Part shown: in pieces, positions 46,331 through 55,093 of the stretch
How the letters are laid out: every line of letters begins with the position of its first letter
Position numbering within the stretch: position 1 is the first letter of the stretch
NCBI RefSeq assembly: GCF_038900055.1
Contig: NZ_JBBMQM010000001.1
Location: forward strand, 496,001 to 560,000
DNA from: Henriciella sp. AS95
Lineage (GTDB): Bacteria > Pseudomonadota > Alphaproteobacteria > Caulobacterales > Hyphomonadaceae
DNA: 64,000 nt
Direction: 5' to 3'
Notes under the pieces: model-generated
Seen by the model: the letters and a program-made list of their open reading frames with translations, nothing else
Databases searched by the model: none
Told to the model about the DNA's origin: nothing
Made by a program: the position numbers and the translations under genes

Positions 46331-48184
46331 TCAGCCGGCAACGTCCATTCGCATGAGCGGGCCGGCGCAGTCGACCAGCCAGGCGCCTTTTCGGGCCTCA
46401 ATGACGGTGCCGCCTTCGATGCGCTCCGGGATCGCATAGGCGTCAGGCACGTGCAGTGTCAGCCCCTCGATGGGTGATGCGCAGCGCAGCTCGATGGATT
46501 TACCAGTGTCTGACGATATGACATCAACGCCGACGGCGTCCCGTGCGGCCCACCAGTCTCCGAAGTCCGAGACCGTGCCCATCCATGCGAAGGGCTTCAC
46601 ATGGGCGATGAAGCCTTCCGCGAAGTCGAATTTGTGGTCGAGTATGTCCGGATGGCTAAGGACGACCATCGTCGCCCCATAAGCGGCCAGCCGGTCAGCG
46701 ATTGCGATGGCATCATCGAGACGTTCGCCCATCAGGGGCGGCATCTCGTCCTCGATCGTGATCGGAAATTCGAAGACGTCGACATTGGTTTCAAAGCCGC
46801 GTCCAGCCATGAGCCTGAACGGGAAATGCGTCAGTGACTTGTTGGCCGTGACGGACGAACTGTAGGAATAGCCTGACCAGGAAAGCGCTTCAGGCAGCTG
46901 CGGCGGGATCCTCAGATAGCCGGGCCGGAAGGATTTTACCGGCTTGCCTGTTAGCGATTCGAGGATGAATTTGCTGACGCGCAGCTCGCCCAGAATGCTG
47001 GCATCGCTGGTATCGTTGGAATTGCGGACGAAGGGGCGGTAGGCCGGTATGGCTTCCTTGCCGGAGCCGAGACCAAATGTGTTGAACTGCAGAGAATGGG
47101 ACACGCTGTGGCTGGCGATCTCAACGCCCAGCGCGTCGAGCTTTCTGACCTGCTCTGTGCCGTCTTCGTCCAGGAAGGTCTCGTCATTGAAATCCTTCAT
47201 GTATTTGGTCTGGATGAAATAGGTCGAGCGGATGTCGTTCTGCTTTTCCATCTCGGCATATTTGATCGCGTTACGGACGGACTTCCGGTAGTCGACATCG
47301 TGCGTCATCATCACCGACAATGTCTTGCCATCTGGCACGGTGCCGAGCGTGATGGCATCGGCTTCGCCCTCGCGATAGATGGCCGCCACAAGACGCAGTA
47401 GCGTATCGAGCGTCGGCTGGTACTGGTTGGCATAGGCCTCGGAAATATCGTCTTCCTTGAAATTGTAGCCCTTCAGCAAGAGCTGGCCGAGGTCGATACC
47501 GAGGGCATAGGCTGTCCCGTTCTCATAGTCGCGGCGGACGATTGCGGCTGAGCCATCCTCGTAAACGGCCACCGGCGGCTGGAGCGGTGAGAGATAGGCA
47601 TTTGTGCCGGGATTGGTCGCAAGCTTGGTCGCACTGCCAATCTTGATCCTCGACTGGCCCAGGGCTTCGAAATCGGCGGTGATGTCGTATGCGCCATCAA
47701 AGACGAGGTGGGTGTGGGCGCGCGATTCGGTCACGCTGTCGAAGCCGAAGACTGGCGCGAGGCCGCCGCCGAGCACATTGGTCGCGATCAGGGTGCCGCC
47801 ATTCTGCGGAAACCTTGCCAGCGCGCGCAGTGTGTCAGTGTCCACTTCGCGGCCGGAAATGACGGGATAGACGAGGACGACATCATGGCTGAGGGCGCGT
47901 TGAACGTCCGTCGTCATGATGAAAGGCACGCCGATTGTCTTCAGGCCATGGGCGAGACCGAGCCAGTTTGATGAGTCACTTGTAACGAGGACGGCGAGCC
48001 GGTTTTCATCACCAGTGCCATAGTCAGAAAGCTGCGCGATTGGCAGCTCTTCGATCAGGCTCGGTTGTTCCGGGCCTTCGAGCGGTTCCCACAAACTCAT
48101 CCGATCAGGCTGGAACAGGAAAGCCAGCGCAAGGACCACGCCCATAAGGACGAGGAGTATCAGACCGGCATAGAAAAGGCGCAT
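46331..48184 (-). CDS. Polysaccharide deacetylase with N-terminal GATase-like domain
   Basis: A 617-residue protein with an N-terminal membrane anchor (MRLFYAGLILLVLMGVVLALAF, read as FYAGLILLVLMGVVLALAF). A Rossmann-like domain about residues 60-260 (LAVLVTSDSSNWLGLAHGLK, VVLVYPVISGREVDTDTLRAL) resembles glutamine-amidotransferase/BPL_N-type folds without a visible nucleophile cysteine. The NodB-type deacetylase follows: THDVDY (metal-binding aspartates near residue 295) and SHSVSHS (histidines near 360), then FRPGYLRIP. It could remove N-acetyl groups from an envelope glycan. It lies upstream of the SGNH esterase. Confidence 0.8.
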   Translation of the reverse strand: MRLFYAGLILLVLMGVVLALAFLFQPDRMSLWEPLEGPEQPSLIEELPIAQLSDYGTGDENRLAVLVTSDSSNWLGLAHGLKTIGVPFIMTTDVQRALSHDVVLVYPVISGREVDTDTLRALARFPQNGGTLIATNVLGGGLAPVFGFDSVTESRAHTHLVFDGAYDITADFEALGQSRIKIGSATKLATNPGTNAYLSPLQPPVAVYEDGSAAIVRRDYENGTAYALGIDLGQLLLKGYNFKEDDISEAYANQYQPTLDTLLRLVAAIYREGEADAITLGTVPDGKTLSVMMTHDVDYRKSVRNAIKYAEMEKQNDIRSTYFIQTKYMKDFNDETFLDEDGTEQVRKLDALGVEIASHSVSHSLQFNTFGLGSGKEAIPAYRPFVRNSNDTSDASILGELRVSKFILESLTGKPVKSFRPGYLRIPPQLPEALSWSGYSYSSSVTANKSLTHFPFRLMAGRGFETNVDVFEFPITIEDEMPPLMGERLDDAIAIADRLAAYGATMVVLSHPDILDHKFDFAEGFIAHVKPFAWMGTVSDFGDWWAARDAVGVDVISSDTGKSIELRCASPIEGLTLHVPDAYAIPERIEGGTVIEARKGAWLVDCAGPLMRMDVAG

Positions 48185-48272
48185 TGCCCATCTCTAGCGG
48201 GCAAGCTTTAACAGCCGATCAATCGCGGGTCAGGCTGTTCTGGCCGCTATGGAGAGTGCCAGGCAAAGAGGC

Positions 48273-50078
48273 CTAGTCATTATCCATGCGCAGGGCTGCG
48301 ACGAAGGCTTCCTGCGGGATTTCGACCTTGCCGAACTGGCGCATGCGCTGTTTGCCGGCTTTCTGCTTGTCGAGCAGTTTGCGTTTGCGGGTCGCGTCGC
48401 CGCCATAGCATTTCGCGGTCACGTCCTTGCGCAGCGCCGAAATGGTCTCGCGCGCGATAACGCGGCCACCAATGGCAGCCTGGACCGGGATCTTGAACAT
48501 CTGGCGGGGGATGAGGTCTTTCAGGCGCTCGCACATCTGACGGCCCCGGCCTTCGGCGCGGTCGCGGTGAACCAGCATGGACAGCGCATCGATCGGCTCG
48601 TCATTGACGAGGATCGACATCTTCACAAGGTTCTCGGGGCGGTGGCCGATGATCTCGTAATCGAAGCTCGCATAGCCCTTGGAGATGGATTTCAGACGGT
48701 CATAGAAATCGAACACGACTTCATTCAGCGGCAGCTCATATTTCACCATGGCGCGGCCGCCGACATAGGACAATTCTTTCTGGATACCGCGGCGATCCTG
48801 GCAAAGTTGCAAAATGGAACCCAGATATTCATCCGGCGTGTAAATCGTCGAGGAAATCCACGGTTCGCGGATTTCGGCGATGCGGACGACGTCTGGCATG
48901 TCTGCCGGATTATGAAGTTCTATTTCGGTACCGTCTGTCATTGACATCTCGTAGACAACCGATGGCGCAGTCGCGATGAGATCAAGGTCGAACTCGCGTG
49001 ACAGTCTTTCCTGAATGATTTCAAGGTGAAGCAGGCCAAGGAAACCACAGCGGAAGCCCATGCCGAGCGCGGCGGAGGTTTCCATCTCCCAGGTAAAACT
49101 CGCATCGTTGAGGCGCAGCTTACTCATTGCCGCTCGCAGATCGTCGAAATCGCCGGCGTCGACGGGGAAAAGCCCGCAGAACACCATCGGAACGACTTCC
49201 TTATAGCCGGCCAGCGGCGTGGTGGCCTGATTGCGCTCATCTGTGATCGTGTCGCCAACGGCCGTATCGGCGACTTCCTTGATCGAGGCGACGAAAAAGC
49301 CGACTTCGCCCGGACCGAGTTCGTCGACATCTGTCGGCTTCGGCCCAAAAATGCCGACCTTGTCGATCTCATAGGTCGACTTGGCGCGCATCATGCGGAT
49401 TTTTTGCTTCTTCGTCATCACGCCGTCGACGATGCGGACGATGACAACCACGCCGAGATAGGGGTCGTAATAGGCGTCGATCAGCGACGCCTTGAGGGGC
49501 GCGTCGCGGTCGCCCTGATGCGGCGGCGGCAGGCGGGTCACAATGGCTTCGAGCACATCCTCGATGCCGATATTATTCTTCGCAGACGTCATGATCGCGT
49601 CGGAGGCATCGAGGCCGATAATGTCCTCGATCTGCTCTTTCACGCGGTCGGGTTCGGCGGCTGGCAGGTCGATCTTGTTGAGGACGGGCACGATCTCATG
49701 GTCCTGCTCAATCGCCTGGTAGACGTTTGCGAGGGTCTGGGCCTCGACGCCTTGCGAGGCATCGACCACCAGCAACGAGCCTTCGCAGGCCGCGAGACAA
49801 CGGCTGACCTCGTAGGAAAAGTCGACGTGTCCCGGCGTGTCCATCAGGTTCAGGACATAGGTCTCGCCATCCTTGGCGGTATAGTTGAGGCGCACAGTCT
49901 GGGCCTTGATCGTGATGCCGCGTTCCTGCTCGATATCCATGGAATCGAGCACCTGTTCGCGCATTTCGCGATCGGTGAGGCCGCCCGTGACCTGGATCAG
50001 CCGGTCAGCGAGGGTGGACTTGCCGTGGTCGATATGCGCCACGATGGAAAAATTGCGGATCTTATCGCGAGGTGTCAT
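48273..50078 (-). CDS. lepA: Elongation factor 4 (LepA)
   Basis: A 601-residue GTPase of the translation apparatus that can back-translocate ribosomes. [16 protein letters not shown] is the P-loop, [18 protein letters not shown] the switch II DxxG, NKIDLPAA the NKxD motif, and the C-terminus has [20 protein letters not shown] and the LepA-specific end [29 protein letters not shown] (read in parts: [27 protein letters not shown]). Full length and normal. The 88-nt gap to the deacetylase gene shows nothing distinctive. Confidence 0.96.
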   Translation of the reverse strand: MTPRDKIRNFSIVAHIDHGKSTLADRLIQVTGGLTDREMREQVLDSMDIEQERGITIKAQTVRLNYTAKDGETYVLNLMDTPGHVDFSYEVSRCLAACEGSLLVVDASQGVEAQTLANVYQAIEQDHEIVPVLNKIDLPAAEPDRVKEQIEDIIGLDASDAIMTSAKNNIGIEDVLEAIVTRLPPPHQGDRDAPLKASLIDAYYDPYLGVVVIVRIVDGVMTKKQKIRMMRAKSTYEIDKVGIFGPKPTDVDELGPGEVGFFVASIKEVADTAVGDTITDERNQATTPLAGYKEVVPMVFCGLFPVDAGDFDDLRAAMSKLRLNDASFTWEMETSAALGMGFRCGFLGLLHLEIIQERLSREFDLDLIATAPSVVYEMSMTDGTEIELHNPADMPDVVRIAEIREPWISSTIYTPDEYLGSILQLCQDRRGIQKELSYVGGRAMVKYELPLNEVVFDFYDRLKSISKGYASFDYEIIGHRPENLVKMSILVNDEPIDALSMLVHRDRAEGRGRQMCERLKDLIPRQMFKIPVQAAIGGRVIARETISALRKDVTAKCYGGDATRKRKLLDKQKAGKQRMRQFGKVEIPQEAFVAALRMDND

Positions 50079-50186
50079 GTCTGCGGCATATAGCGGGGCT
50101 TGGCCGCTGCGACTAGCGGGGACTTGCTGTCAATGCGGGTGAGCCACAGGGTTTCTGTAAACACTCGCGCAGTATAAAAGGCTCAA

Positions 50187-51299
50187 ATGCCAGATACGCA
50201 GACCCTCATAGACAAGACTGTCGAGACCCAGCCCGGCATCACGCCGGAAGGATGGCTGACCGATAGCTGGTATCTGGGCTGTACGTCGAAAGAGCTGAAA
50301 CCCGGCGGGCTGAAGCATGTCATCATGCTGGACCAGCCGATTGTGATTGGGCGCACAGAGCAGGGGGAGGCGTTCGCGCTGCGCGATGTCTGCCCGCACC
50401 GCCTTGTGCCGCTTTCGGCGGGCAAGATGATCGACACGGCGGGCGAGCCCACGGTCGAGTGTCCGTATCATGGCTGGCGCTTCGGGACCGATGGTGTCTG
50501 CCGCCATATGCCCTCCGTGCTGGAAGAGCAGCCCTATGAGGCGAGCCGGTTCAAGGTTCGCAACTATCCGGTGCACGAAAAGAACGGGATGATTTTCGTC
50601 TTCATTGCGCATGATCCGAAGTTCGAGGGCGAACCGGACGTGCCGCCGCCGGATTTTGGCGCGCTGCCGGACACGCCGAAATTCGTGATCCAGGAAGCGT
50701 TTAACGCGCATATGGATGACGCCGTCGTCGGTCTGATGGATCCGGCGCATGTCGCTTTCGTCCATTCGCAATGGTGGTGGCGCCCACCGAGTGTTGGCCT
50801 GAAACTGAAAGAGAAGCCCTTTGTGCCGCGCGACCGGGGCTGGGCAATTGATCGCCACCAGCCATCCTCAAATTCGCTGGCCTATAAGGCCATCTTCGGC
50901 GGCAAGGTGACGACGGAGATCATTTTCCAGCTGCCGGGCTATCGCTGGGAGATCGTCGAGAATGAGAAGGCGCGGCTGCTGACGCTGACCTGCCTCACGC
51001 CGGTCTACAAGAAGAAGACGGTGATCACGCAGGTGACCTGGTTTACCGGGGCGCCGCTGCTCAATCTGGCCATCCCGATCTTCAAGCCTGCGGCCCGGAA
51101 ATTCCTTCGCCAGGACGGCGACATTGTCGACCTTCAGAATGAAGGCATGAAGTATCAGAAGGCGATGATCTGGATCGACGATATCGACGTTCAGGCCAAA
51201 TGGTACCGCACGCTGAAAAAGGAATGGGCAGGCTCCAGAACCGAAGACCGCCCGTTCGAAAATCCGATCAAGCCGGTGACACTGCGCTGGCGGAGCTAG
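50187..51299 (+). CDS. Rieske-type oxygenase, alpha subunit
   Basis: A 370-residue non-haem iron oxygenase. The Rieske [2Fe-2S] ligands are in RDVCPHRLVPL (Cys69, His71) and VECPYHGWRFG (Cys92, His95). The mononuclear iron site is in MDPAHVAFVHSQWWW with a downstream acidic ligand. It resembles vanillate demethylase and similar single-component aromatic or aliphatic oxygenases; the exact substrate is unknown. No ferredoxin or reductase gene is adjacent, so electrons must come from elsewhere. TATAAA at about 50174 lies in the leader. Confidence 0.85.
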   Translation: MPDTQTLIDKTVETQPGITPEGWLTDSWYLGCTSKELKPGGLKHVIMLDQPIVIGRTEQGEAFALRDVCPHRLVPLSAGKMIDTAGEPTVECPYHGWRFGTDGVCRHMPSVLEEQPYEASRFKVRNYPVHEKNGMIFVFIAHDPKFEGEPDVPPPDFGALPDTPKFVIQEAFNAHMDDAVVGLMDPAHVAFVHSQWWWRPPSVGLKLKEKPFVPRDRGWAIDRHQPSSNSLAYKAIFGGKVTTEIIFQLPGYRWEIVENEKARLLTLTCLTPVYKKKTVITQVTWFTGAPLLNLAIPIFKPAARKFLRQDGDIVDLQNEGMKYQKAMIWIDDIDVQAKWYRTLKKEWAGSRTEDRPFENPIKPVTLRWRS

Positions 51300-51302
51300 A
51301 GC

Positions 51303-52016
51303 CTAGCTCAGGTACAGCAGCGGCGTGAAACTGCCGAAAATCATGCGTCCGGCATCGAAAGGCATATCGCCGCCCATCCGCTCATCCTGCATGATCTTTT
51401 CCCATCCCTTGCCGCTAGCCGCCTTTGACGGCCATTCCACCCAACCGAAGACGACTGTTTCGTTGTCCTCAAGGGCCACAGCGCGCTGAAAGTCGGTCAC
51501 CTGTCCTTCGGGCACGTGGTGAGCCCAGCCATCGACCGCGCGGCCGGCGCCATGTTCACAGAACAGCGCTCCCATCTGTTTGGCGGAGGCGGCGTAATCG
51601 TCCTTTCGGGCCGTGGGGACGGGAATGACGGTGCCGCTGATATAGCCCATGCCGTCGGCAGAGCCGGTATCGGCGATCACCTCGAAGCCGCCGAAAATCA
51701 TGCGCTTGCCGTCAAACGGCATCTCGCCGCCAAACTGCTCCATGCGCGGGTCTTCCATCATTTTCTTGCTGGCGGATTCTGCGACGTCCGCTGATGGAAA
51801 CTCAAACCAGGAAAAGACGATCTTCTCGCCAGGTTCGGCTTTTACGGCGCGGCGGAGATCGGTGACTTTGCCATCCCGCACGTCGTCTTCCCAGCTTTCG
51901 ACCATGCGGGTGACGCCGAATTCCTTGAAGAGCGGGAAAGCATCGGACGCGTGCTTTTTGTATCGTTCCTTGTTCGCTTCGGGGACGGCGACAACAAAGC
52001 CCTGGATGTAAGTCAT
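51303..52016 (-). CDS. Tandem DUF1428 protein
   Basis: A 237-residue protein built from two copies of a ~115-residue DUF1428 domain. Repeat 1: YIQGFVVAVPEANKERYKKHAS ... MPFDGKRMIFGGFEVI; repeat 2: YISGTVIPVPTARKDDYAASAK ... MPFDAGRMIFGSFTPL (quoted in short pieces). Each has the W-x-D-D/HHV and VTDxxRAV elements (ESWEDDVRDGKVTDLRRAV, DGWAHHVPEGQVTDFQRAV). DUF1428 members are dimeric ferredoxin-like proteins of unknown function, usually single-domain, so this is a covalent dimer by duplication. It is divergent from a MarR regulator through a perfect palindrome. Confidence 0.85.
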   Translation of the reverse strand: MTYIQGFVVAVPEANKERYKKHASDAFPLFKEFGVTRMVESWEDDVRDGKVTDLRRAVKAEPGEKIVFSWFEFPSADVAESASKKMMEDPRMEQFGGEMPFDGKRMIFGGFEVIADTGSADGMGYISGTVIPVPTARKDDYAASAKQMGALFCEHGAGRAVDGWAHHVPEGQVTDFQRAVALEDNETVVFGWVEWPSKAASGKGWEKIMQDERMGGDMPFDAGRMIFGSFTPLLYLS

Positions 52017-52031
52017 GGGCGCCTTCTTTCC

Positions 52032-52060
52032 TTGACTAAAAATGTTGATATCAACATAAA
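52032..52060 (+). promoter_or_regulatory. Promoter of the MarR gene with 17-bp spacer
   Basis: TTGACT (52032-52037) and CATAAA (52055-52060) are separated by exactly 17 bp, fitting a sigma-70-type promoter for the gene at 52072. The spacer and part of the -10 are occupied by a 16-bp palindrome. Confidence 0.55.
52042..52057. promoter_or_regulatory. Perfect 16-bp palindrome, candidate MarR operator
   Basis: ATGTTGATATCAACAT is perfectly self-complementary and lies between the divergent starts at 52016 and 52072, inside the promoter spacer. GTTGA/TCAAC half-sites are typical of MarR-family operators, so autoregulation plus control of the DUF1428 gene is the natural reading. Confidence 0.75.
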
Positions 52061-52071
52061 TAAGAGAGTCA

Positions 52072-52512
52072 ATGACGAATCAAATTCCATACGAGACAAC
52101 GCTTCAGGTGAAGGATCACTGCCTGTGCCTTGCCGCGCAGCGGGCAGCCCGCGCTTTAGCGCGCCGATTTGATGAAGCGTTTCGTCCGCTCGGCATCACT
52201 AGTGGGCAGTATTCATTGCTGATGGCGCTGAACCGCCCGGAGCCGCCGCCGCTCGGACCGGTAGCCGAACTTCTGGCCATGGATCGCACCACGCTGACCG
52301 CAAATCTGAAGCCGCTCGAGCGGCGGGGCCTTGTCAAAATTATCCAGAACCCGGCCGATAAACGAAGCCGGTTGTTGAAGCTGATGGATGCTGGCCATGA
52401 GCTTCTCCAGCAAGCCGTGCCCATCTGGAAAAGTGAGCACGCGGCCATCGACGCAGAAATCGAGGCGCTCCAGCCAGATGTGTTGCGCAAAGGTCTCAGC
52501 GCGCTGGCATAG
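52072..52512 (+). CDS. MarR-family transcriptional regulator
   Basis: A 146-residue winged-helix regulator. N-terminal dimer helices (CLCLAAQRAARALARRFDEA) carry two closely spaced cysteines, then the HTH region LGPVAELLAMDRTTLTANLKPLERRGLVKI and wing NPADKRSRLLKLMDAG. The N-terminal CLC pair could make it redox-responsive, as in OhrR-type members, but this is inferred. It is divergent from the tandem DUF1428 protein and has a palindrome in its own promoter. Confidence 0.88.
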   Translation: MTNQIPYETTLQVKDHCLCLAAQRAARALARRFDEAFRPLGITSGQYSLLMALNRPEPPPLGPVAELLAMDRTTLTANLKPLERRGLVKIIQNPADKRSRLLKLMDAGHELLQQAVPIWKSEHAAIDAEIEALQPDVLRKGLSALA

Positions 52513-52567
52513 CAGTGGCATATACAGGTTTCGCGGCGTGCGATGCTTGCAAATCCCGGCTGTGCGC

Positions 52568-52599
52568 CGATTTGAATGGTCTCTACCACATTTAAATCG
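52568..52599. other. Nested hairpin upstream of marC
   Basis: CGATTTGAATGGT (52568-52580), loop CTCT, then ACCA, a 2-nt bulge, and TTTAAATCG ending at 52599 make a near-perfect 13-bp stem (one G-U). It sits 56 nt after the marR stop and 21 nt before the marC ATG. No U-run follows; operator or mRNA structure both possible. Confidence 0.4.
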
Positions 52600-52620
52600 A
52601 CAAAGGGCGCACCCCTCCGG

Positions 52621-53250
52621 ATGAGCCATAATCTGCTTGAGCAATTCATACTTCTCTGGGTCGTCATCGACCCCATCGGCACAATTCCGGTGTTTATTGC
52701 CGTGACGGCTTCGGTCGCTGCCGAGAAGCGATGGAAAATTGCGATACAGGCCGTGTTTGCAGCGACGATGGTGCTGCTATTGTTTCTGATCGGGGGTCAA
52801 TTCCTGATCAATGCGCTCGGGATCAGCCTGCCAGCGTTTCAGATCGCTGGCGGTATCGTGCTTTTATTGTTCGCGCTGACGATGATCTTCGGTGATTCCA
52901 AGCCGGAGTCCGAGGCGGAAGGCTATACCCGCACAAAGGCAGAAGGCTCGGTCGCGATCTTTCCTCTGGCCATGCCATCGCTTGCATCGCCCGGCGCCAT
53001 TCTCGCTATCGTCGTGCTGACGGACAATAATCGGTTCAGCATTGAGCAGCAGGCTGTGACGGCCGGGATCATGCTGCTGGTGATGTTGGCGGCATTGATC
53101 CTGATGCTGTCGGCAACGCCGATCCTCAAGGTCATTCGGATGACAGGCGCCGCATTGGTCAGCCGGATCATGGGCATGATCCTCGCCGCCGTTGCGGTGA
53201 ATACGGTTATTCTGGCAGTGATCGAACTGATCAGGACAGTCGAAATATAG
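52621..53250 (+). CDS. MarC-family membrane protein
   Basis: A 209-residue inner-membrane protein with six hydrophobic helices. FILLWVVIDPIGTIPVFIAVT is the family's N-terminal signature (split: FILLWVVIDPIGTI, PVFIAVT) and FPLAMPSLASPGAILAIVVL is the second repeat's. MarC/UPF0056 proteins have no settled function despite the name; they are not clearly drug pumps. It follows the MarR gene on the same strand with a 108-nt gap holding a hairpin. Confidence 0.88.
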   Translation: MSHNLLEQFILLWVVIDPIGTIPVFIAVTASVAAEKRWKIAIQAVFAATMVLLLFLIGGQFLINALGISLPAFQIAGGIVLLLFALTMIFGDSKPESEAEGYTRTKAEGSVAIFPLAMPSLASPGAILAIVVLTDNNRFSIEQQAVTAGIMLLVMLAALILMLSATPILKVIRMTGAALVSRIMGMILAAVAVNTVILAVIELIRTVEI

Positions 53251-53251
53251 C

Positions 53252-54142
53252 CTAGCGCGTCGGGACGGGCGCGTCGCCGCGATAGTCGTAGAAGCCGCGC
53301 TTGGCCTTACGGCCAACCCAGCCGGCCTCAACATACTTCACCAGAAGCGGGCAAGGGCGGTATTTGGTATCGGCGAGCCCGTCATGCAGGACCTGCATGA
53401 TGGAGAGGCAGGTATCGAGACCGATGAAGTCGGCCAGCTCCAGCGGCCCCATCGGATGGTTCGCGCCGAGCTTCATCGCGGTGTCGATGCTTTCGACCGT
53501 GCCGACGCCTTCGTAGAGGGCGTAGACGGCTTCATTGATCATCGGCACCAGAACGCGGTTCACGATGAAGGCCGGATAGTCTTCGGCATTCGTCGTCGTC
53601 TTGCCGAGACGGTCTGCAAAACCAAGCGCCATTTCATAGGTCTGCTGATCGGTGGCGAGGCCGCGGATGACCTCCATCAGCTTCATCAGCGGCACGGGGT
53701 TCATGAAGTGCAGGCCGATGAACTTTTCAGGGCGATCTGTCGTGGCCGCCAGGCGCGTAATCGAGATGGAAGAGGTATTGGTGGCGAGGTAGGCGTTCGA
53801 AGGGACGGCCTCACAGACATCCTTGAAGATGGCTTCCTTGACCTCGCGTTTTTCCGTCGCAGCCTCGATGGCGAGGTCTACGGCGTTGAAGGTATCAAGA
53901 CTGGTCGAAGGCTTGATGCGCTTGATCGCCGTGGTCATCGCGTCTGGCGTGATCATGTTGCGCGCGACCTGGCGGGCCATATTGCCTTCGATGGTTTCAA
54001 TGCCCTTACTGAGGGCCTCATCGGAGATGTCATTCAGCCTGACATCATACCCCGCAAGCGCACATACATGCGCGATGCCATTACCCATCTGTCCGGCGCC
54101 AATGACACCAATCGTTTCTATCTGGCCCAAAATGCCCTCCAT
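53252..54142 (-). CDS. 3-Hydroxybutyryl-CoA (3-hydroxyacyl-CoA) dehydrogenase
   Basis: A 296-residue NAD enzyme. The N-terminus has IGVIGAGQMGNGIAHVCALAGYDVRLNDIS (dinucleotide fold; read as GVIGAGQMGNGIAHVCALAG), followed by the catalytic His in GLHFMNPVPLMKLMEVI and NAEDYPAFIVNRVLVPMINEA, NHPMGPLELADFIGLD. It oxidises 3-hydroxyacyl-CoA in beta-oxidation or butyrate/PHB metabolism. The ATG at 54142 is used; TTG starts at 54151 or 54130 are possible, the last having GGAGGG close upstream. In relatives it follows etfBA directly; here ~2.5 kb separate them. Confidence 0.92.
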   Translation of the reverse strand: MEGILGQIETIGVIGAGQMGNGIAHVCALAGYDVRLNDISDEALSKGIETIEGNMARQVARNMITPDAMTTAIKRIKPSTSLDTFNAVDLAIEAATEKREVKEAIFKDVCEAVPSNAYLATNTSSISITRLAATTDRPEKFIGLHFMNPVPLMKLMEVIRGLATDQQTYEMALGFADRLGKTTTNAEDYPAFIVNRVLVPMINEAVYALYEGVGTVESIDTAMKLGANHPMGPLELADFIGLDTCLSIMQVLHDGLADTKYRPCPLLVKYVEAGWVGRKAKRGFYDYRGDAPVPTR

Positions 54143-54169
54143 CAGAGGCAAAACCTAGACACGTAGACT

Positions 54170-54221
54170 GATTGTGCAGCGCGTCAAAGATCAAGACCTG
54201 TCAGCATATCGACGCACAATC
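54170..54221. repeat. 8-bp inverted repeat around a 36-nt spacer
   Basis: GATTGTGC (54170-54177) and GCACAATC (54214-54221) flank 36 nt in the 126-nt gap between two minus-strand genes. The rest of the gap shows no clear promoter. Significance uncertain. Confidence 0.3.
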
Positions 54222-54268
54222 GGGGGGACTTTGTGGCGCGGGGGGCACAGGCGGCCATTCCGACCCGC

Positions 54269-54985
54269 TCAGTCTTCCACCTCAGGGATGGGGACCAAAC
54301 GGTCAACGAGCAGGGCACCTGGCCAGATCAGGATCATCAACCAGCCCGAAAAGGCGTACATCGGCGTAAAGGTGGCGCACAGGCCGGTGATGGTCACAGC
54401 GATGATCTGGACGCGGAACACCCAGATGGATTGCCGCGTCATTGCCCGCTCAGACGGCGTCAGGCCCAGCTGGTCTGCCTTTTTCAGGGCGTGCGCGTAC
54501 ATCTGACTGATGATGAGGTAAATGAGCCCATAGCCCAGGGCGAAGTAACCCATGATGGTGCCGGCGATTGAATAGGTGATGCCGGCCGCCTCAAGACGGC
54601 TCCAGTCGCCCATCAAGCCTTCGACAAAGCCGTAAAGCCCGTCGAAAATGAAGCGCAGCGGATAGGCGATAAACAGGACAAGCAGAAGCAAGATGCAATT
54701 GAGGACGATGATCTTGCCGTCGGCCACGCCGTATCGGCGGAAGAAGACATAGTGATGGTTCCAGATCATGAAGAGCAGAACAAAGGCGGCGCCGACCGGG
54801 AGGATCGTGAAAAGATGATCGGTGAGCTGAGTAAACGTCTCAGGCCTTGATGCGGAAGACACGATCATACCGAGCGCCAAGGCAAAAACGATATCCGACA
54901 GGTTCTCTATGCGGGTGACTGACCCGCCGCGCCATTCAAAGCGCGGATCATGGTCAAGTTCCCTCATCGCCGTTTCGCGGATCAT
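54269..54985 (-). CDS. TMEM175/DUF1211-like membrane protein
   Basis: A 238-residue polytopic protein. IENLSDIVFALALGMIVSS matches the R/N-x-x-F/LSD-x-V-F-A-x-A pore-helix signature of TMEM175 (DUF1211), followed by AAFVLLFMIWNHHYVFFRRY with the W-x-x-H-x-x-F motif. About six membrane helices. Bacterial members are potassium-permeable channels. GGGAG 6 nt upstream supports the start at 54985; an in-frame ATG 6 nt earlier (54991) lies directly on the ribosome site. The tail VPIPEVED is acidic. Confidence 0.75.
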   Translation of the reverse strand: MIRETAMRELDHDPRFEWRGGSVTRIENLSDIVFALALGMIVSSASRPETFTQLTDHLFTILPVGAAFVLLFMIWNHHYVFFRRYGVADGKIIVLNCILLLLVLFIAYPLRFIFDGLYGFVEGLMGDWSRLEAAGITYSIAGTIMGYFALGYGLIYLIISQMYAHALKKADQLGLTPSERAMTRQSIWVFRVQIIAVTITGLCATFTPMYAFSGWLMILIWPGALLVDRLVPIPEVED

Positions 54986-55093
54986 GGGCATCTCCCAAGC
55001 AGGTGTTCAGCGTAATCGCCCGCCGGGCCTTTGGGAATAGGCCAGCAGCCGGGCGTGGAACAAGCTGTGGGTGAGGCCCATTTACTAAGCACC

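Noticed and set aside
49026..50093. Long plus-strand frame inside lepA
   Set aside because: Antisense shadow of an essentially full-length LepA; composition is repetitive GGxVDxDDD-like without a fold.
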